Part shown: piece by piece, positions 9,390 through 17,447 of the stretch
How positions within the stretch are numbered: the first letter of the stretch is position 1
How the letters are laid out: the number at the start of each line of letters is the position of its first letter
NCBI RefSeq assembly: GCF_900291955.1
Contig: NZ_OLMR01000007.1
Coordinates: forward strand, 62,001-126,000
Direction: 5' to 3'
DNA length: 64,000 nt
Source of the DNA: Pseudoruminococcus massiliensis
Lineage (GTDB): Bacteria > Bacillota > Clostridia > Oscillospirales > Acutalibacteraceae
The notes under the pieces: model-generated
Databases searched by the model: none
What the model was told of the DNA's origin: nothing
The model's input: the letters and a program-made list of their open reading frames with translations, nothing else
Program-made: the position numbers and the translations under genes

Positions 9390-10019
9390 ATGAAATCTTA
9401 TCAAATCAATTTTATCCGCCATGGACAAACTGAGGCTAATCTTCAAGGTGCATATATAGGTGTAACTGATGTACACCTCTCGCCAAAAGGCAGAGAACAG
9501 CTTTTGAAAATAAGCGATGAGCAAGGCTATCCACGCACAGAAATGCTTATATCAAGTCCTCTTTCTCGCTGTCTTGAAACCTGTGATGCGATTTTTCCAT
9601 CACAGAATGTTACTTTGAATGGTGCATTTTCAGAATGTAATTTTGGCGACTGGGAGGGTAAAACTGCCACTCAGCTTGCTGGTGAGCCTAAATTTGCCGA
9701 ATGGCTTTCAAATTCCGAAAAAACTCCTCCACCAAACGGTGAAAGTGGTGCAGACTTCACTCGCAGAGTATGCCGTGGCTTTGAGCGTCTTGTAAACTCT
9801 ATGATGACTTCTGGCATTTCTTCCGCAACTATCGTTACTCACGGTGGAGTAATTATGACACTTCTTGCTGTATATGGACTTCCTCAGGCTCACAGCTATG
9901 ATTGGCGTATGGACTGTGGTTATGGCTATGCAACAAGAATAACCCCTGGCCTTTGGATGCGTGATAAGGTTATTGAGGTTTATAATACAATTCCATATTC
10001 CCCTGAAATAAACAACTGA
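9390..10019 (+). CDS. Histidine phosphatase family protein (phosphoglycerate mutase-like)
   Basis: A 209-residue cytoplasmic enzyme of the histidine phosphatase superfamily. The N-terminal RHGQTEANLQG holds the phospho-accepting histidine, SPLSRCLET holds the second arginine, and THGGVIMTLL the second catalytic histidine. Members include cofactor-dependent phosphoglycerate mutases and alpha-ribazole phosphatase (CobC); the short length and absence of glycolytic context favour a small-molecule phosphatase, but the substrate cannot be read from the sequence. The start ATG follows AAGGAG. It lies 16 bases upstream of a lipoprotein gene, probably in the same transcript. Confidence 0.85.
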   Translation: MKSYQINFIRHGQTEANLQGAYIGVTDVHLSPKGREQLLKISDEQGYPRTEMLISSPLSRCLETCDAIFPSQNVTLNGAFSECNFGDWEGKTATQLAGEPKFAEWLSNSEKTPPPNGESGADFTRRVCRGFERLVNSMMTSGISSATIVTHGGVIMTLLAVYGLPQAHSYDWRMDCGYGYATRITPGLWMRDKVIEVYNTIPYSPEINN

Positions 10020-10035
10020 ATGAAAGGTGATTATC

Positions 10036-10692
10036 TTGAAAAAAACTTTTAAAATAACTGCTCTTGCCTTTTCTGCTATGATTTTACTTTCTACTACGGC
10101 TTGCTCTCAAGGTGAAGCTAATAACGAAAGCAACACTTTATCTGAATATCAAAGTATTGTTTCAGAAACTCGCAGTATTACAACTAATGAAAACTTCAAT
10201 ATTAAAAAAGCCTTTAATAGTATACAAATAAATGGAACTATGCTTCCTTCCCCACCTTGCATTTCTGATTTTGGAAATGACTTTACTCTTGGAACTAAGC
10301 TTTTTAGTGGTGACGAAAATAATTCTGGCAGACTTGTAGGAAATTTACTTAGCAACAAAGCTAAAGCAATTTCTTATGATATATATAATGTAAGCAATGA
10401 TGAGCAAAGCGATGAAAAAAAGCTTAAAGAATTAAAATTAGATATAATATCTCAAGAAAATATTGATGTAATGGAAAGTAAAGCTCTACTTTCTGTTCTT
10501 GGAATCACCGTTGGAGATAGTATGGATGATGCTGATAAAGCATTTGGTATGCCAGACTCAAGAAGTATGTCCGAGAAAAATTCTGGAACTTATACTTATA
10601 CATCAAGTGAGGACACAAGTAAAATGATTTCGCTTGAGTTTAAAGATAATATTGTAACAAAAATAACTATATATTATTCTGTTCGTGGATAA
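10036..10692 (+). CDS. Putative lipoprotein
   Basis: A 218-residue predicted lipoprotein. The signal peptide runs from the basic MKKTFK through a hydrophobic core to the lipobox LSTTAC, so it should be lipidated and held on the outer face of the membrane. The mature part has no recognised domain; a C-terminal section (LGITVGDSMDDADKAFGMP) resembles a segment repeated in several secreted Clostridia proteins. TTG at 10036 is chosen because AAAGGTGA lies about seven bases upstream; an in-frame GTG at 10027 overlaps that site and is unlikely. Function unknown. Confidence 0.7.
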   Translation: MKKTFKITALAFSAMILLSTTACSQGEANNESNTLSEYQSIVSETRSITTNENFNIKKAFNSIQINGTMLPSPPCISDFGNDFTLGTKLFSGDENNSGRLVGNLLSNKAKAISYDIYNVSNDEQSDEKKLKELKLDIISQENIDVMESKALLSVLGITVGDSMDDADKAFGMPDSRSMSEKNSGTYTYTSSEDTSKMISLEFKDNIVTKITIYYSVRG

Positions 10693-10804
10693 TTTAAGCT
10701 GATAAAAAGGTTTGAGTGAATTCACAAAGCAATTCCGTGTCTTGGCAAAGGTACTCTGTTTGAGAAATTTCGCTATTTGGCTACTGTTACTAACAAAAGA
10801 AATT

Positions 10805-10832
10805 AAGTGGCGGACTAAGTCCGCCACTTTTG
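10805..10832 (+). terminator. Palindromic hairpin after the lipoprotein gene
   Basis: An 11-bp perfect stem (10805-10815 with 10819-10829) with a TAA loop and only a short T run (TTTT). It may terminate transcription, and it also resembles other short GC-rich palindromes in this window (15451-15475, 18239-18257, 59455-59473). Confidence 0.55.
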
Positions 10833-10833
10833 G

Positions 10834-10941
10834 GGCAAAGAAAAGTTAAGGGCGTTGCCCTTAAAACCCACCAAAGGCTCCGCCTTTGGAATCCGCAAGC
10901 TTTTGAAAAAGCTTGAGCAAAACTTTTAATTATCTTAGGGA
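10834..10941 (+). repeat. Dispersed modular palindromic repeat, copy 1
   Basis: This intergenic element is built of short palindromes in fixed order: AAGGGC-GTT-GCCCTT, a CCAAAGGC-TCC-GCCTTTGG core, and an AAGCTTTT...AAAAGCTT end. Close relatives lie at 15305-15394 (inverted), 15484-15598, 59491-59675 and 59697-59881. It fills most of the 10693-11083 gap, which otherwise shows only a small hairpin (TGCACAAT...ATTGTGCA, about 11028-11055) before the next gene. Confidence 0.8.
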
Positions 10942-11083
10942 AGTTTTTAAATTATTTTATCTTTTATTCTAATCGAGAAATATAATTGCGTTAATACTTT
11001 ATATAATATGAAGAAGTGATTCTTAATTGCACAATGAAATATTTCAAATTGTGCATAAACAATTTTATTTGGAGTGATGATTT

Positions 11084-12361
11084 TTGGATCCTTGGTCTAC
11101 GATTGCCATTTGCGTTGTGTTACTTTTGCTTTCTGCATTCTTTTCATCAACGGAAACGGCATTCTCGTCAGTAAGTAAGATTCGCCTTAAAAACCTTGCC
11201 GATAATGGCAACAAAAAAGCTAAAACTGCACTATATGTTGCAGAAAGATATAGCAAGGCTCTTACAACCATTCTCGTCGGAAATAACATCGTAAACATTG
11301 CAAACTCTGCTTTGGCAACCGTTTTCTTCGTAAACATTTTTGGTGAAGCTCAGGGTACTGTAATCAGCACAGTTGTTATTACAATCGTTGTTCTTATCTT
11401 CGGCGAGGTTCTACCTAAGAATATTGCAATAGACAATGCAGAAAAAATTTGTATGACCTTTGCACCTGTTCTTAAATTCCTCATGGTTTTACTAACACCT
11501 CTTTCTATTATTCTTATGGGAATAAACAAGCTCTATAAGAAGCTTGCAAGAAATAGCAATCATCAAGAACCTTCTGTCACAGAAGATGAGCTTAAATATA
11601 TAATAGAAAGCATTGAGGAAGAAGGCGTTCTTGAACAGCAAGAAAGTGAACTTGTACAGTCCGCTCTCGAATTTGATGAGAAAACAGCTGAGGAAATTCT
11701 TACTCCTCGTGTAGATATGGTCGCAATAGACATTGATGACCCTGTCGAAGAAATTACTGAACTCGTTCTTAAAGAAAGATACTCTCGTATTCCAGTTTAC
11801 AGAGATAACATTGATAAAATAATCGGTGTACTTCACACAAGAGATTATCTCGAGGCTCTTATAAATAATAATGAAAAGCCAAATATTGAGGCTATGCTCC
11901 AGCCAGCACATTTTATTTATAAGACCAAAAAACTTTCTGCATTGCTTGCAGACTTCAAGTATAATAAGATTCATCTTGCCGTTGTTACTGATGATTACGG
12001 CGGAATCCTTGGTATAGTTACTATGGAAGATTTGCTTGAGCAGATTGTTGGTGAAATTTGGGACGAGGACGAAGAAGTAGAAAAAATGTCCCTTAAAATC
12101 TCTGATAATAAGTACGAAGTAAGCGGTGATATGCCTATTTCAGATATGCTTGAGCTTTTTGATAAGCCTACAAAATATATCGAAACCGAAAGCAATTCTG
12201 TTGGTGGTTGGGCATTAGAACAGCTCGCTAATATTCCTGAGCCAGGTGAACAATTTACATACAAGGAATTAGAAATTACTATTCGTGAGGTACTCGACCA
12301 GAGAATTTTAAGTATGATTATTGTATACACACCGTCTGAAGCTGAAGAAGATGAAGAATAA
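11084..12361 (+). CDS. CNNM/HlyC-CorC family membrane protein with CBS pair
   Basis: A 425-residue integral membrane protein. The N-terminal ~190 residues form the DUF21/CNNM membrane domain with about four hydrophobic segments (starting IAICVVLLLLSAFFSSTETAF). Two CBS domains follow (about 200-330, including TPRVDMVAID and VTDDYGGILGIVTMEDLLE), then a C-terminal CorC/HlyC domain. Relatives are linked to Mg2+ or other divalent-ion efflux; the older label hemolysin is not informative. TTG is used as start behind GGAG. The DUF3006 gene follows after 18 bases and is probably co-transcribed. Confidence 0.9.
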   Translation: MDPWSTIAICVVLLLLSAFFSSTETAFSSVSKIRLKNLADNGNKKAKTALYVAERYSKALTTILVGNNIVNIANSALATVFFVNIFGEAQGTVISTVVITIVVLIFGEVLPKNIAIDNAEKICMTFAPVLKFLMVLLTPLSIILMGINKLYKKLARNSNHQEPSVTEDELKYIIESIEEEGVLEQQESELVQSALEFDEKTAEEILTPRVDMVAIDIDDPVEEITELVLKERYSRIPVYRDNIDKIIGVLHTRDYLEALINNNEKPNIEAMLQPAHFIYKTKKLSALLADFKYNKIHLAVVTDDYGGILGIVTMEDLLEQIVGEIWDEDEEVEKMSLKISDNKYEVSGDMPISDMLELFDKPTKYIETESNSVGGWALEQLANIPEPGEQFTYKELEITIREVLDQRILSMIIVYTPSEAEEDEE

Positions 12362-12379
12362 TTAAGCAAGGAGAACACA

Positions 12380-12553
12380 ATGAGAAAACTTAAAGTTGAC
12401 CGCACAGAAGGAAACTTCTTTATCTGTGAGGACAAAGAAAAGAAAATGTTTGCTATCGAAAAAAATGAAATGCCTAAAGAAGCTAAATGTGGCGATATGA
12501 TAGTTATTTCTGATGATGGCATAATCAGTGTAAGCAATACAAAAAATAAATAA
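12380..12553 (+). CDS. DUF3006-type small protein
   Basis: A 57-residue protein starting MRKLKVDRTEGNFFICED and continuing MFAIEKNEMPKEAKCGDMIVI. The pattern (an N-terminal VDRxEG strand, then a P-x-EAKxGD turn) matches the small DUF3006 family, whose role is unknown. The ATG follows AAGGAG by seven bases. It lies close behind the CNNM gene and just before a terminator, so it is the last gene of that transcript. Confidence 0.75.
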   Translation: MRKLKVDRTEGNFFICEDKEKKMFAIEKNEMPKEAKCGDMIVISDDGIISVSNTKNK

Positions 12554-12562
12554 AGCATAAGC

Positions 12563-12590
12563 AAAAGGGTGAACAATTGTTCACCCTTTT
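12563..12590 (+). terminator. Terminator after the CNNM-DUF3006 genes
   Basis: A perfect 28-base palindrome whose left arm is AAAAGGGTGAACA and whose right arm ends in TTTT. It separates the previous genes from the zinc uptake operon. Confidence 0.75.
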
Positions 12591-12644
12591 ATATGTTCAC
12601 TCACTCATATATTAATGTTAAAGACAGGTTGGTGATATTTTACT

Positions 12645-13595
12645 ATGAAAAAAATATTGGCTTTGCTTTTGACAACGACTATCGCAGTCGGTTCCCTATC
12701 GGGCTGTATAAGAACTAACTATCAAAAAGACAAGGTTAAATTTTTAGCCTCCTTCTACCCTATCTATATAATGGCTCTTAATATCGTTGATGGCGTTGAA
12801 GGTATTGAGGTTGATTGTATGGCTGAGGTTCAAGTTGGTTGTCTGCACGATTTTAAGCTTTCGACTGACAATATGCGAGATATTGAAAAATCTGACGGCT
12901 TTATAATCAATGGTGCTGGTATGGAGGGCTTTATTGAGGATATTGCAAACAGAGTTGACGGTCTGCATATAATAGATTCCAGCATAGGTATAAATCTTCT
13001 TGCAGACGGACATCATCATGATGAAGATGAAGATGAAGATGAACACGACCATGAGCATGAAGATGAACATAATCATGACCACGGCGAATATAATGCTCAT
13101 CTTTGGGTTTCTGTTGCCAACTATATAAAGCAAGTTGAGAATATAACTGAGGGAATTGTAAAGATTGACCCTGCTCACGAAAAGGAATACCGAAGGAATA
13201 GCAAGGAATACATTTCTAAATTGACTAAGCTACAAAATGAAATGGAAAGCGGTCTTGCAAATATTTCTGATAGAAATATTATTACATTTCATGAGGCATT
13301 CGACTACTTTGCTGAGGAATTTAACTTAAACATTGTAAGTGTTATAGAGCGTGAACCCGGAAGTGAGCCTAATGCAAAGGATTTAGCGTCTATTATCGAC
13401 TTAACCAATCAAACTGGTGTTAAGGCTCTATTCGTTGAACCGCAGTATCCTGACACTTCCGCAGATATAATAGCCGCTGAAACTGATGCTAAGGTTTATA
13501 CACTCGACCCTGGAGTAAGCGGTGATATGAATAAAGATGCCTATATTATTATGATGCAAGAAAATCTGAAGGTTTTGCAAAAAGCATTAACCTAA
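12645..13595 (+). CDS. znuA: Zinc ABC transporter substrate-binding lipoprotein
   Basis: A 316-residue lipoprotein of the ZnuA/AdcA cluster A-I family. The lipobox LSGC follows a short signal peptide. An acidic, His-rich loop at about residues 124-146 (GHHHDEDEDEDEHDHEHEDE) is typical of zinc carriers and absent from most manganese carriers. Metal-ligand regions include VGCLHDFKLS (first His), NAHLWVS, FHEAFDYFAEEF and a late Asp-containing strand. It delivers Zn2+ to the permease made by the next two genes. It starts the znuACB operon; no clear Zur operator was found upstream. Confidence 0.9.
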   Translation: MKKILALLLTTTIAVGSLSGCIRTNYQKDKVKFLASFYPIYIMALNIVDGVEGIEVDCMAEVQVGCLHDFKLSTDNMRDIEKSDGFIINGAGMEGFIEDIANRVDGLHIIDSSIGINLLADGHHHDEDEDEDEHDHEHEDEHNHDHGEYNAHLWVSVANYIKQVENITEGIVKIDPAHEKEYRRNSKEYISKLTKLQNEMESGLANISDRNIITFHEAFDYFAEEFNLNIVSVIEREPGSEPNAKDLASIIDLTNQTGVKALFVEPQYPDTSADIIAAETDAKVYTLDPGVSGDMNKDAYIIMMQENLKVLQKALT

Positions 13596-13615
13596 GTTAT
13601 AGAAAGGATTCTGAA

Positions 13616-14362
13616 ATGACTGATTTACACAAGGAATGCCATTGCAGTGTTAAGATTGAACATCTCTCAGTAACACGAGGTAATCAAAAGATTCTTGATG
13701 ATGTTAATCTTGAGGTTAAGCATGGCGAAATAACAGCAATTATTGGACGAAATGGTGCAGGAAAAACAACTCTGCTTAAAGCAATTATGGACCGTATTCC
13801 ACATACTGGAACGGTAACATATTTCAACAGTATGGGAAAGAAAATTTCTCAGCCAAAGCTTGGCTATGTTCCTCAATCATTGAGCTTTGACAGAGGAACT
13901 CCACTTACTGTTGCAGATTTATTCTGTGCAAACTCTGGTATGATGCCAGTATGGTTCAGACATAAAAAAGACAAGCTCGCTCACGCAAAGGAAATGCTTG
14001 CCCATGTTGGTGCAGAAAGGCTTATTGATAAGCCACTTGGCAGAATTTCGGGTGGTGAATTGCAACGAGTGTTACTTGCATTTGCACTCGACCCTATGCC
14101 TGATATGCTTATACTTGATGAACCTGTTTCCGCACTCGATAGACGAGGAATAAGCTCTTTCTATGATTTAGTAACTTCTTTAAGAAGTGAGTATCATATG
14201 CCTGTTTTGCTTGTTTCTCACGATTTAGGTCATGTCACAAAATACTGCACTCGTGCGGCTCTTGTTGATGGAACTATTGTACTTACTGACACTGCGAAAA
14301 ATATTCTTAAACACAAAGAAGTTCGAGAAGTATTCGGACTTGGAGAGGAGGGTATACTTTAA
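13616..14362 (+). CDS. znuC: Zinc ABC transporter ATP-binding protein
   Basis: A 248-residue ABC ATPase. Walker A is GRNGAGKTT, the signature is SGGELQRV, Walker B is MLILDEPVSALD and the switch histidine is in LLVSHDLGH. It powers the metal uptake system, working as a dimer on the cytoplasmic face with the adjacent permease. An unusually Cys/His-containing N terminus (HKECHCSVK) precedes the ABC fold. It begins 20 bases after znuA and overlaps znuB by one base (TAATG), so the three are translated as a unit. Confidence 0.92.
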   Translation: MTDLHKECHCSVKIEHLSVTRGNQKILDDVNLEVKHGEITAIIGRNGAGKTTLLKAIMDRIPHTGTVTYFNSMGKKISQPKLGYVPQSLSFDRGTPLTVADLFCANSGMMPVWFRHKKDKLAHAKEMLAHVGAERLIDKPLGRISGGELQRVLLAFALDPMPDMLILDEPVSALDRRGISSFYDLVTSLRSEYHMPVLLVSHDLGHVTKYCTRAALVDGTIVLTDTAKNILKHKEVREVFGLGEEGIL

Positions 14363-15204
14363 TGGACGGAATTTATGCGGTAATGGATTTTCTTTTGCCT
14401 TTCGATTGGGCAGAATATAATTTTATGAAAAATGCCCTTTTAGCGGTTTTAATGCTTACCCCACTTCTTGGACTAACAGGAACTATGATAGTCAACAACA
14501 AGCTTTCGTTCTTCTCTGACGCACTCGGACATTCAGCATTGACGGGTATAGGTATCGGCGTATTGCTTGGTGTAGACAATTATATGCTCTCTATGATAGG
14601 CTTTGCCCTACTCTTTGCCTTATGTATAACGGGAATAATTCAATCTGAAACAGCCTCAAGCGATACTATAATAGGTGTCTTCTCGGCTGTTGGAGTTGCA
14701 TTGGGAGTTGTATTGCTTTCGGCGAATGGAGGGTTCACGAAATATTCCAATTATCTGATTGGTGATATTCTTGCAATTTCTCAGAACGAACTTTTACTAC
14801 TCGCAATCGTTCTTGTTGTAGCAGTTGTTATGTGGGCTATTATTTTCAATAAGCTTTTACTCGCAAGTGTCAATGCGGACTTGGCATCAAGCAAAAGAGT
14901 AAGAGTTCGTCTTTATAATAATTTATTTGTTATAATGATTGCTTTATTGGTAACTATTTCTATTAAATGGGTTGGAATTATGATTATCAATTCTCTGTTG
15001 GTACTTCCAGCCGCAGCAGGCAGAAATGTATCTTCTTCTATGCGTTCATATCACATCACATCAGTTGTATTCTCGATGGTTTCGGGAGTTTCAGGATTGA
15101 TTTCATCATATTATTTTGGAACTTCAGCAGGTGGAACAATAGTATTATTTGCGGCAATAATTTACTTTATAACTTTCTTTATAGGAAGAAAAAAGAAAGC
15201 CTAA
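14362..15204 (+). CDS. znuB: Zinc ABC transporter permease
   Basis: A 280-residue polytopic membrane protein of the ABC-3 permease family, with about eight hydrophobic segments and the family hallmark FFSDALGHSALTGIGIG. It forms the membrane channel of the zinc importer. The start codon shares one base with the znuC stop codon, implying translational coupling. Confidence 0.92.
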   Translation: MDGIYAVMDFLLPFDWAEYNFMKNALLAVLMLTPLLGLTGTMIVNNKLSFFSDALGHSALTGIGIGVLLGVDNYMLSMIGFALLFALCITGIIQSETASSDTIIGVFSAVGVALGVVLLSANGGFTKYSNYLIGDILAISQNELLLLAIVLVVAVVMWAIIFNKLLLASVNADLASSKRVRVRLYNNLFVIMIALLVTISIKWVGIMIINSLLVLPAAAGRNVSSSMRSYHITSVVFSMVSGVSGLISSYYFGTSAGGTIVLFAAIIYFITFFIGRKKKA

Positions 15205-15251
15205 TATAGCAAACTATTGCAGTCGAAAAAATGTAAATACACTATGGAACA

Positions 15252-15268
15252 GGCGAACATAGTTCGCC
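15252..15268. repeat. Short GC palindrome
   Basis: GGCGAAC-ATA-GTTCGCC, one of several GGCG(A/G)AC...GTTCGCC palindromes in gaps here. No T run follows, so it is not a convincing terminator. Confidence 0.6.
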
Positions 15269-15304
15269 CATACCATTTGCTTGAAGATTTTCCTAAGGAA
15301 CTCA

Positions 15305-15394
15305 AAATTTAGGTCAAGCCTTTTTAAAGGCTTGCGGTTTCCAAAGGCAGAGCCTTTGGTGGGTTTTAAGGGCGAAGCCCTTAACATTCTTTGC
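15305..15394 (-). repeat. Dispersed modular palindromic repeat, copy 2 (inverted)
   Basis: Reverse complement of the element at 59491: AAGGGC-TTC-GCCCTT, CCAAAGGC-TCT-GCCTTTGG and AAGCCTTT-AAAAAGGCTT appear in the same order on the minus strand. Confidence 0.85.
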
Positions 15395-15400
15395 TCTTTG

Positions 15401-15433
15401 AGCGGCGGATTTTATCCGCCGCTTTTTCTTTTG
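15401..15433 (+). terminator. Terminator of the znu operon
   Basis: A 10-bp perfect stem (15401-15410 with 15414-15423, loop TTT) followed by TTTTCTTTTG. It is the strongest terminator after znuB; repeat copy 2 sits between them. Confidence 0.75.
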
Positions 15434-15450
15434 TAAACAACATCAGCAAA

Positions 15451-15475
15451 AAACGGTGGACAAAGTCCACCGTTT
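15451..15475. repeat. Short GC palindrome
   Basis: AAACGGTGGAC-AAA-GTCCACCGTTT, a perfect 11-bp inverted repeat with a 3-base spacer, between two modular repeats. Confidence 0.65.
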
Positions 15476-15483
15476 AGGAGTAA

Positions 15484-15598
15484 AAGAATGTTGGGCTTCG
15501 CCCAAAGGTGTTTCGCTCTCTGCGGAGAGCGACAAGGGCGTTGCCCTTGACCTACAAGCTTTTGAAAAAGCTTGAGCAAAACTTTTAAGTGTCTTAGG
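15484..15598 (+). repeat. Dispersed modular palindromic repeat, copy 3 (variant)
   Basis: This copy keeps the AAGGGC-GTT-GCCCTT and AAGCTTTT...AAAAGCTTGAGC modules but replaces the central module with TGGGCTTCGCCCA and TCGCTCTC-TGC-GGAGAGCGA palindromes. It shows that the element is assembled from exchangeable hairpins. Confidence 0.75.
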
Positions 15599-15649
15599 AG
15601 AATTTCTTAATTATAATATGTCGAATTTTGGCGAAAATCAAACTTTTGT

Positions 15650-15678
15650 TTGACAGTTTCTCGAACATATGTTATAAT
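15650..15678 (+). promoter_or_regulatory. Consensus sigma-A promoter of the SPL-lexA operon
   Basis: A perfect TTGACA (15650-15655), a 17-base spacer and a perfect TATAAT (15673-15678). A LexA-type site fills the spacer, so this strong promoter is expected to be silent until DNA damage. Confidence 0.9.
15662..15675 (+). promoter_or_regulatory. LexA (SOS) box
   Basis: CGAAC-ATAT-GTTAT matches the Gram-positive LexA consensus CGAAC-N4-GTTCG at 8 of 10 half-site positions. It lies between the -35 and -10 hexamers and overlaps the latter. The operon encodes LexA itself, so this is the expected autoregulatory site. Confidence 0.8.
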
Positions 15679-15723
15679 TTTAGGGTAATATTATGCTTAT
15701 GTATGTTGGGTGTGGCTATTGAA

Positions 15724-16557
15724 ATGAAGATAAATCACATTACGGTTAATGACTATCTTACTAAATCAAAGCTTCCCGAAAGTGACTATGTTATAAACCC
15801 ATATGTGGGTTGTCCTCATGCTTGTGCATACTGCTACGCCTGTTTTATGAAGCGTTTTACAAATCATAACGAGGACTGGGGAAGCTTTCTTGATGTTAAA
15901 GAATGTGAAAAGCCAATAAGCCTATCGAGAATAAAAGGCAAATCTGTATTTTTATCATCAGTTACAGATTGCTATAATCCTTATGAGGAAGAATTTCGCA
16001 TAACAAGAAAAATTCTCGAACAGCTTATAAACGCTGATTGTCAGCTTACGATTTCTACAAAATCAAAGCTTATTTTGCGTGATACATATTTACTCAAGCA
16101 ATGCAAAAATCTTAAAGTCGATATGTCAATTAACACGCTTGATGAAAAATTTCAATCGGATATGGATAATGCAAGTAGTATCTCAGACAGGCTTAAAACC
16201 TTAAGATCTCTGCACGAAAATGGAATTTATACTGTTTTGTTTATGTCGCCTATCTTCCCTTATATTACAGATTTTAAGGCTATAATTGAGAAATCTAAGA
16301 GTTTTATTAATGAATACTGGTTTGAAAATCTTAATCTCAGGAGTAGTTACAAATATACTATTCTTAACTACATAAAAAGGAACTATCCTGAATATTATCC
16401 TTATTATAAGCAGATTTACATAAAAAATGATTTTTCGTACTGGCAAAAGCTTGCTCTTGAAATAAATGGATATTGTGAAAGTCAAGGTCTTAATTTTAAA
16501 AATTATTTCTATCACGATAAATTGGTTGCTGATAAAAAACAAAGGAATAAGGTGTGA
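15724..16557 (+). CDS. SPL-like radical SAM protein
   Basis: A 277-residue radical SAM enzyme with the cluster motif CPHACAYC (CX3CX2C) near residue 30, within the conserved context SDYVINPYVGC. The CX3CX2C motif and flanking pattern are those of the spore photoproduct lyase-like (SplB-related) families, but it lacks clear evidence of the lyase's own catalytic cysteine, so repair of spore photoproduct is not asserted. ATG 15724 is preferred because homologues of this type begin with a similar MKI... start and a G-rich stretch (GGGTGTGG) lies eight bases upstream; ATG 15703 is in frame but has no ribosome site. It sits in front of lexA under a LexA-boxed promoter, which suggests a DNA-damage role. 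Confidence 0.8.
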   Translation: MKINHITVNDYLTKSKLPESDYVINPYVGCPHACAYCYACFMKRFTNHNEDWGSFLDVKECEKPISLSRIKGKSVFLSSVTDCYNPYEEEFRITRKILEQLINADCQLTISTKSKLILRDTYLLKQCKNLKVDMSINTLDEKFQSDMDNASSISDRLKTLRSLHENGIYTVLFMSPIFPYITDFKAIIEKSKSFINEYWFENLNLRSSYKYTILNYIKRNYPEYYPYYKQIYIKNDFSYWQKLALEINGYCESQGLNFKNYFYHDKLVADKKQRNKV

Positions 16558-16562
16558 TGTTT

Positions 16563-17156
16563 ATGAAAAAACTTACTAAAAGTCAGGCAAAAGTTTTCGA
16601 CTTTTTAAAGGAAAGCATTGCAGATGGAATTACTCCTTCTGTGCGTGAAATTTGTTTAGCAACAGGTCTTAGCTCTACCTCAACGGTTCATTCTCATCTT
16701 AAATCTCTTGAGGAGCTCGGTTACATAACTCGTACAACTGGTCTTAACCGCTCAATTCGTATTGTTGGTGAAGAAAAAGCATCACAGGTTCCGGTCATTG
16801 GCAAGGTTACTGCAGGTGTTCCTATTCTTGCTTTTGAGGATATTTCTGGATATGTACCTTTTCCTGAAAGTAAACGCAAAGGACGAGAGCTTTTTGCACT
16901 TAATGTTGTTGGCGAAAGTATGAAAGATATTGGCATACTTGATGGTGATGTTGTTATCTGTGAAAAAAAACCTGTTGCGGAAAATGGCGAAATCGTAGTC
17001 GCAATGATAGACGGTGAAGCAACTGTAAAATCTTTTTACAAGGAAGATAACTATGTAAGATTGCAGCCACATAATCCCGATTTCGAACCTATTATCACAG
17101 ATGATGTCACTATCTTAGGCAAGGTTATTGCACTTTCACGAGATTATGGTGCTTAA
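16563..17156 (+). CDS. lexA: LexA repressor
   Basis: A 197-residue SOS repressor. A winged HTH covers about residues 1-65 (SVREICLATGLSSTSTVHSHLKSLE region). The self-cleavage site is the Ala-Gly pair in VTAGV near residue 82. The catalytic serine is in VVGESMKD (about 117) and the lysine in ATVKSF (about 155). RecA filaments on single-stranded DNA trigger cleavage, releasing LexA-box promoters such as the one at 15650. ATG 16563 is chosen from AAGGTG eight bases upstream; in-frame GTG 16554 and ATG 16557 overlap the previous stop codon and remain possible. Confidence 0.95.
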   Translation: MKKLTKSQAKVFDFLKESIADGITPSVREICLATGLSSTSTVHSHLKSLEELGYITRTTGLNRSIRIVGEEKASQVPVIGKVTAGVPILAFEDISGYVPFPESKRKGRELFALNVVGESMKDIGILDGDVVICEKKPVAENGEIVVAMIDGEATVKSFYKEDNYVRLQPHNPDFEPIITDDVTILGKVIALSRDYGA

Positions 17157-17248
17157 AGCTTTTAATAAAAATATCAACGAGCTACCTAATTATGGTAGAC
17201 TCCCTCATTCTCAAACTTTTAATTGAACTCATATTAAATATTTACTCT

Positions 17249-17278
17249 GGGCGAAACACTTTCGCTCTTTTTGTTTTT
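17249..17278 (+). terminator. Terminator of lexA
   Basis: An 8-bp stem (17249-17256 with 17260-17267, one G-U pair, loop CAC) followed by TTTTTGTTTTT. Confidence 0.8.
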
Positions 17279-17362
17279 AATAATCAGTTAAATATGACAT
17301 AAAAAATTACTTTGTTGCCAAAATATTTTCAGAAGTATTAAAATTAAAAAGAAAAAATTGCC

Positions 17363-17391
17363 TTGATGTATTTAATCCTGAATGATATAAT
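17363..17391 (+). promoter_or_regulatory. Promoter of tepA
   Basis: TTGATG, 17-base spacer, TATAAT, about 55 bases before the start codon. Confidence 0.65.
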
Positions 17392-17447
17392 AAAAATGTA
17401 TGTATCACGACTAAATTTGATAAACTAATCAAAGGAGGTCTGATATA

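Noticed and set aside
13015-13090. A CAT/GAT-rich low-complexity stretch that looked like a tandem repeat
   Set aside because: It encodes the acidic His-rich metal-binding loop of ZnuA and is in frame.
11492-13178. Minus-strand frames opposite the CNNM and znuA genes
   Set aside because: Their hydrophobic, Ile/Phe-rich translations are the reverse complement of acidic and coiled coding regions. No ribosome sites.
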